The notes beneath the pieces are model-generated. The model was given only the letters and a program-made list of their open reading frames with translations, was not told the DNA's origin and searched no databases. A program made the translations under genes and the position numbers. Below are positions 61,401 through 64,000 of a stretch of 64,000 nt of DNA, piece by piece. Source of the stretch: Bacillota bacterium (lineage in GTDB: Bacteria; Bacillota; Clostridia; Christensenellales; CAG-917); NCBI GenBank assembly GCA_023665365.1, contig JAMPEA010000006.1:1-64000 (forward strand). Reading direction: 5' to 3'. The first letter of the stretch is position 1, and each line of letters opens with the position of its first letter.

Positions 61401-64000
61401 AACCTCAAAGCGCTCATAACGTTTTCGTTGAAGTAGATTTTCATGCCGCTTCTGAGCGTGCCGTTTGCGTCGGCAAACGCGTACTCGCCTATCGAGGGAG
61501 CGTTTCTGAGCTGGGGACGTTGCGTGTTTCCGTCGGTGGTTACGCCCGTAAGGATGACCTTGCTTAGCATATTCGCGCCGCTAAATGCATAGTCCTCAAC
61601 GCGCTTCACGCTCGCGCCGATTTGCACCGTCTCGAAGTATCTTCCGTACTGCCCGAACGCGCCCGAGGCGATAGTCTTTACGTTGTCGGGGACAATCAAA
61701 TTGACTGCGTTTGCGTCCTGCAAATTGCCGTAGTAGTCCGTAAGAATGTGGTTGAACACAGTATAAAGCGTCGGATTTTCGGGATTTTCCTTATTTTTTC
61801 TCAAAATCGCGGTTTCGGTAAACGCGTTTTTGCCTATGCTTTTTATATTTTCCTCGTTGCCGAAAGTGACTTTTTCAAGCAGCGTGCAACCCTTAAACGC
61901 CTGCGGAGCGATATGCGTGATTGCGTAGCCCCCGTTGTCGGCGGGAATATCCGCCGTTGTCGCGGTCTTGTCGATAAATCTGTAATACACGTTGCCGATG
62001 ACGACCGCTTTTGCAGTCGTGTTATAGAGGCTTCCGCTCTCGCTTAGGAATGGCGTATCGTCGAAAGCGCTCTCGCCTATATTCAAAAGATTGCTCTGCT
62101 TTTGCGCGGAATCCGCCGAGCCGCTTATGACGAGCGTTTTGAAATGCTCCAATCCCGAAAGCGCATTGTTGCGGATTGTCGTGATAGTTGACGGCAATTT
62201 GAGCGTAGTCAACGCCGTGCATCGCTCAAACGCGCCGCTTTCTATGCTCGTCACGGCTGCCAGCGCGTCGTTATAATCATCCATGCCCTCGCCCTTGTAG
62301 TAATGCGCGAGGTCGGATAGGTCGATTTCGGTTTTCTCGGCGTCGCCGACGTATTTATAAATCATTCTGCCGATGACGATAAACTCCGCGCCGTCGTGGT
62401 TGTCGGAATATTTATCCTCGTATGCCGTGCCGTAAAACGCCCTGTCGCCGATATTCTTTATGGCGTTATCTCTGAGGGGCGGCATCACAATCTCAGTGAG
62501 ATACGCGTCGCGCGCAAACGCCTCTACGCCTATCGTCGTGAGGTATTTCGCCGCGCTCAAATCGAGCTTTGTAAGCCCTCTCGCGTTGGAGAGTGCGCGC
62601 TCGCCGATTTCGATAATCGGAAGCACTTCGTAGGAGTCGCCGCTCTTGTTGTAGACCTTTATCTCCTTGGGGATAACGAGGTCGTTGACCGTCCAGTCGC
62701 TGATTTGGTCGAGGCGTATGCCGCCCGCAACGCGAGTGTATCCGTCTTTAAATACTACGTCTATATAGTCGCTTATTTTGTCGAGATATATATCGTCGTA
62801 ACCGGTTATGCCATTGGCGGGTGCGTCGAACAACCACTTTATGTAAGTCACGGGTTGGTCGTCGTTGACCTTGCCGTCCTTGCGGTCGACCTTCTGCGTG
62901 CACTGAAAATCCGAGTACAGCTCGTCAATCTTAAACGAGTATAACTCGTCATCATCACCGTCAATCTTAAAGTAGTCGCCCTTGACCAATAGCTTTTCTG
63001 CGGTCTCGGCGGTGGGATTATAGAGGTCGCTGACTTTCATCATCACCTGTTTGCCATTGCTGTTGACGGTGACAAGCGCAACGCAGTCGTTGTAGTCCAT
63101 ATCGTACTTGAAGCCCGTAAACGTAATGCGGTTGAGCTTATGGTCGGACTGCGAAAAGCGCGACGTGCTCTCGACGAGATGCATATTTATCCCCTCCGCA
63201 GACACATTGTCCACGTTTACCACGTTGTTGTTTACTTTGAGCACATAGTCCTCTATGCCCTCTCTAAACTCGCCGCCCATCGTGTAGACCGTAAGCGAAT
63301 ATTCCTTCAACAGCCAGTGCGCTTCGAGGTTTATATCCTCAGTGCCGACCGTGCTCGAAAACCTCCAAAGCATTCCGTTTGCCTTATTATACCAGCCTGC
63401 GAAAGTGTATCCGTGATAGAGGTCGATTTGCTCGTTAGACGGTTGAGGGATAAAGCCCACGCTGCGTTGCACGGCGACGTTGCTATATTTGCCCGTTCCT
63501 CCGATAGCAAACACCTTTTCGGGGTCGTCCTCGGGGTCTACGTCATCTCTGAGTTTCAGATCTTCTTGGGGGAGTTTTATGTCGTAGGTGACTGTAATCA
63601 CGTCGTCGGTGAACCCTACGCTGAAAGTCTTGTCGCCGTCCACCGTAAAGGGGAAGCCGCTGCTATTGGCGTTGTACTTCTTCTGCGCAGTATCGTCGTT
63701 TATGTACTCGATTGCCTTTTTGTCAACGCGCATTTGGAAAGCGCGCGTAAACTCCTCCCAACTGTCGAACGTCACGCCCTTTTCGACGTTGACGACAACT
63801 TCATCCTGCGCCTTGTTGAGCGTGCCGAAATAGGGATAGGCAAGCCCGCCCCCGTTTTTGTCTTGAAGTTTAAAGGTGTATTTTGCAAGCGAAAGCGCGC
63901 CGCGGTTTTTGAGGTGGAGGTCAAAAGCGCCCGACGCCGTCGTATTGTCGTTTAACTCTGCCGTAACGTGAATTTTGTGATGCCCCGCAACGGATAAATA
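58430..64000 (-). CDS. BspA-like leucine-rich-repeat surface protein, N-terminus outside the window
   Basis: The frame stays open to the last base of the window, giving at least 1856 codons. The GTG at 63775 is internal, since 75 further codons of ordinary protein sequence precede it (for example TFKLQDKNGGGLAYPYFGTL). An InlB/Flg_new-type repeat lies at about 63400 (GYTFAGWYNKANGMLWRFSS). From there on are many LRR_5/BspA units of the form IGEYAFADANG, SIGASAFSGCSGLAIF, IPEE-less FDGCTSLAQ, in at least two blocks separated by beta-type domains near 60.2-61.3 kb. The C-terminus (AATNQD) has no membrane anchor or sorting motif. The family is extracellular and binds host or bacterial surfaces; the role here is inferred. 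Confidence 0.9.
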   Translation of the reverse strand, partial: YLSVAGHHKIHVTAELNDNTTASGAFDLHLKNRGALSLAKYTFKLQDKNGGGLAYPYFGTLNKAQDEVVVNVEKGVTFDSWEEFTRAFQMRVDKKAIEYINDDTAQKKYNANSSGFPFTVDGDKTFSVGFTDDVITVTYDIKLPQEDLKLRDDVDPEDDPEKVFAIGGTGKYSNVAVQRSVGFIPQPSNEQIDLYHGYTFAGWYNKANGMLWRFSSTVGTEDINLEAHWLLKEYSLTVYTMGGEFREGIEDYVLKVNNNVVNVDNVSAEGINMHLVESTSRFSQSDHKLNRITFTGFKYDMDYNDCVALVTVNSNGKQVMMKVSDLYNPTAETAEKLLVKGDYFKIDGDDDELYSFKIDELYSDFQCTQKVDRKDGKVNDDQPVTYIKWLFDAPANGITGYDDIYLDKISDYIDVVFKDGYTRVAGGIRLDQISDWTVNDLVIPKEIKVYNKSGDSYEVLPIIEIGERALSNARGLTKLDLSAAKYLTTIGVEAFARDAYLTEIVMPPLRDNAIKNIGDRAFYGTAYEDKYSDNHDGAEFIVIGRMIYKYVGDAEKTEIDLSDLAHYYKGEGMDDYNDALAAVTSIESGAFERCTALTTLKLPSTITTIRNNALSGLEHFKTLVISGSADSAQKQSNLLNIGESAFDDTPFLSESGSLYNTTAKAVVIGNVYYRFIDKTATTADIPADNGGYAITHIAPQAFKGCTLLEKVTFGNEENIKSIGKNAFTETAILRKNKENPENPTLYTVFNHILTDYYGNLQDANAVNLIVPDNVKTIASGAFGQYGRYFETVQIGASVKRVEDYAFSGANMLSKVILTGVTTDGNTQRPQLRNAPSIGEYAFADANGTLRSGMKIYFNENVMSALRFYKSNANLTPSDSVTAEWVNLFTLHEEVFEEEGIESVVIDTNKISKVLMQTTEETDVSEGAFTLPFTDAYGNVDNSNKDKPKPVGCVNDALVITSKTGVTRYDALDVSINKLAFILLQDPDDEATPEDANRYVVKDKNNKDVVYDYSNLWKPEWKNSDAKHYAVYYYYEAAPDKCKIDPAKDDVFIVTVYNAIQNLAKFKFTSLKDGYQDTNYENFVDGVEDKNANDFINLDRETVENKKDIKCWFTGLDGQLKQDGLPSYYTSYPAFKNNNYSSISFHYIDIIGEERTLPVSKVSGLITTAEGEGFTAQIEVNFYGIGTFKFNYTYSVYKPLYKAIRQTKTINIPVNANASAYLLDYPLNLVGQDGNEKAVKIESSVFSSVSPFNTTTLGMHTAEVKYTDIDAVEPLSLTVYYTVVLEADETMFNYEIKKDPFNGAPGEACITGFSKGVSAEEKREILTLVLPSKCNITSKNLLTNKDETAEYIITQIGDMNTADGIFEGMESLTAVYLPETLKCIGVNTFNGCKNLKNVYTAVQADSTAVTLDREEYFTPFGDRYQENITDDNGNVVTRTIQPVKLTSIGKYDNADVKELIIASDYKVADFKVDTPDESDVDAQSDGENVNNLIYRIVAVDLTFEAIVVKDLDIYLPDTIYYPVTVKDAKDSVTPHFYKSENNFMIKARSRVPSSLVTIGKQAFSGCISLERINLSEASSLENIGAMAFQNTGLKEINLSKNTKVTIIQSGLFDGCNVLEEVTLHSGIIEIESYAFKECYALKTVKGELKNVKYIAQWAFNKATSLTRFDLYNDDKGSLKVELAAFAVCRALTIYCHFDKPSENWDSWNGYKCPIVWNCDTNEVADDGRIYYIDNESGIRYVLDASNNTAAVARQASSFSGDVVIPASITLGEGDDEVEYTITSIDGQAFIDNANITSVIVSSSLKSIGASAFSGCSGLAIFGFSDSNGLDKIVSTAFDGCTSLAQKPQISGAATNQD

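Noticed and set aside
60473-63955. Plus-strand frames of 180-271 codons opposite the BspA-like gene
   Set aside because: They are shadows of the minus-strand repeat protein, which remains in frame through the region.

Overview
The window looks like chromosomal DNA of an anaerobic, probably gut-associated Bacillota of the class Clostridia, possibly near Christensenellales. This is inferred from gene content, not from a marker gene. The clues are a type II-A CRISPR system, a V-type ATPase, a DUF4364 protein, a two-subunit fumarase, a GTP-type PEP carboxykinase, malic enzyme, and very large MBG/YDG-repeat and BspA-like surface proteins. There are no rRNA or tRNA genes and no recognisable transposase.

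Layout. 1-1.3 kb: a small membrane protein and a probably 5'-truncated ORF. 1.3-10.9 kb: a complete type II-A CRISPR-Cas locus on the minus strand (cas9-cas1-cas2-csn2-leader-array, 49 repeats and 48 spacers), with a divergent tracrRNA upstream of cas9; it is visibly more AT-rich than its flanks. 11.5-20.5 kb: an rpiB plus V-ATPase operon whose c subunit carries the sodium-binding residues. 21.4-32.2 kb: one 3606-codon gene for a secreted, C-terminally membrane-anchored surface protein. 33-38.7 kb: an AAA/DUF4143 ATPase, pckG, a DUF4364 protein and a nitroreductase-like protein, separated by repeat-filled intergenic DNA. 38-47.2 kb: aroF-tyrA-aroB-aroA-aroC-pheA-aroEK-aroQ-nitroreductase, the whole common aromatic pathway and both prephenate branches except the final transaminase. 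47.4-50.1 kb: fumarase subunits diverging from malic enzyme. 50.1-56.2 kb: a PH-domain protein with a divergent XRE regulator, a HAD phosphatase, a YkvI-like transporter, and a three-gene set (polytopic protein, TPR protein, His/Asp/Cys-tailed protein). 56.4-58.3 kb: asd-dapA. From 58.4 kb to the window end: a BspA-like leucine-rich-repeat protein that is open at the window edge.

How the genes fit together. Malic enzyme, fumarase and PEP carboxykinase handle C4 acids around pyruvate/PEP; the aro operon draws PEP and erythrose-4-phosphate into aromatic amino acids; rpiB supplies pentose-phosphate interconversion; asd-dapA opens the lysine/diaminopimelate branch; the V-ATPase couples ATP to ion flux.

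The least explained feature is a family of long nested palindromes at the 3' ends of at least four unrelated genes (ntpD, the giant surface gene, pckG, the nitroreductase). In every case the stop codon of the gene lies inside the palindrome arm. Arm sequences differ between loci but remain self-complementary, and many half-copies fill the same intergenic regions. The CRISPR array adds two further points: families of diverged spacers that sample the same protospacers, and one repeat mutation that divides old from new repeats.
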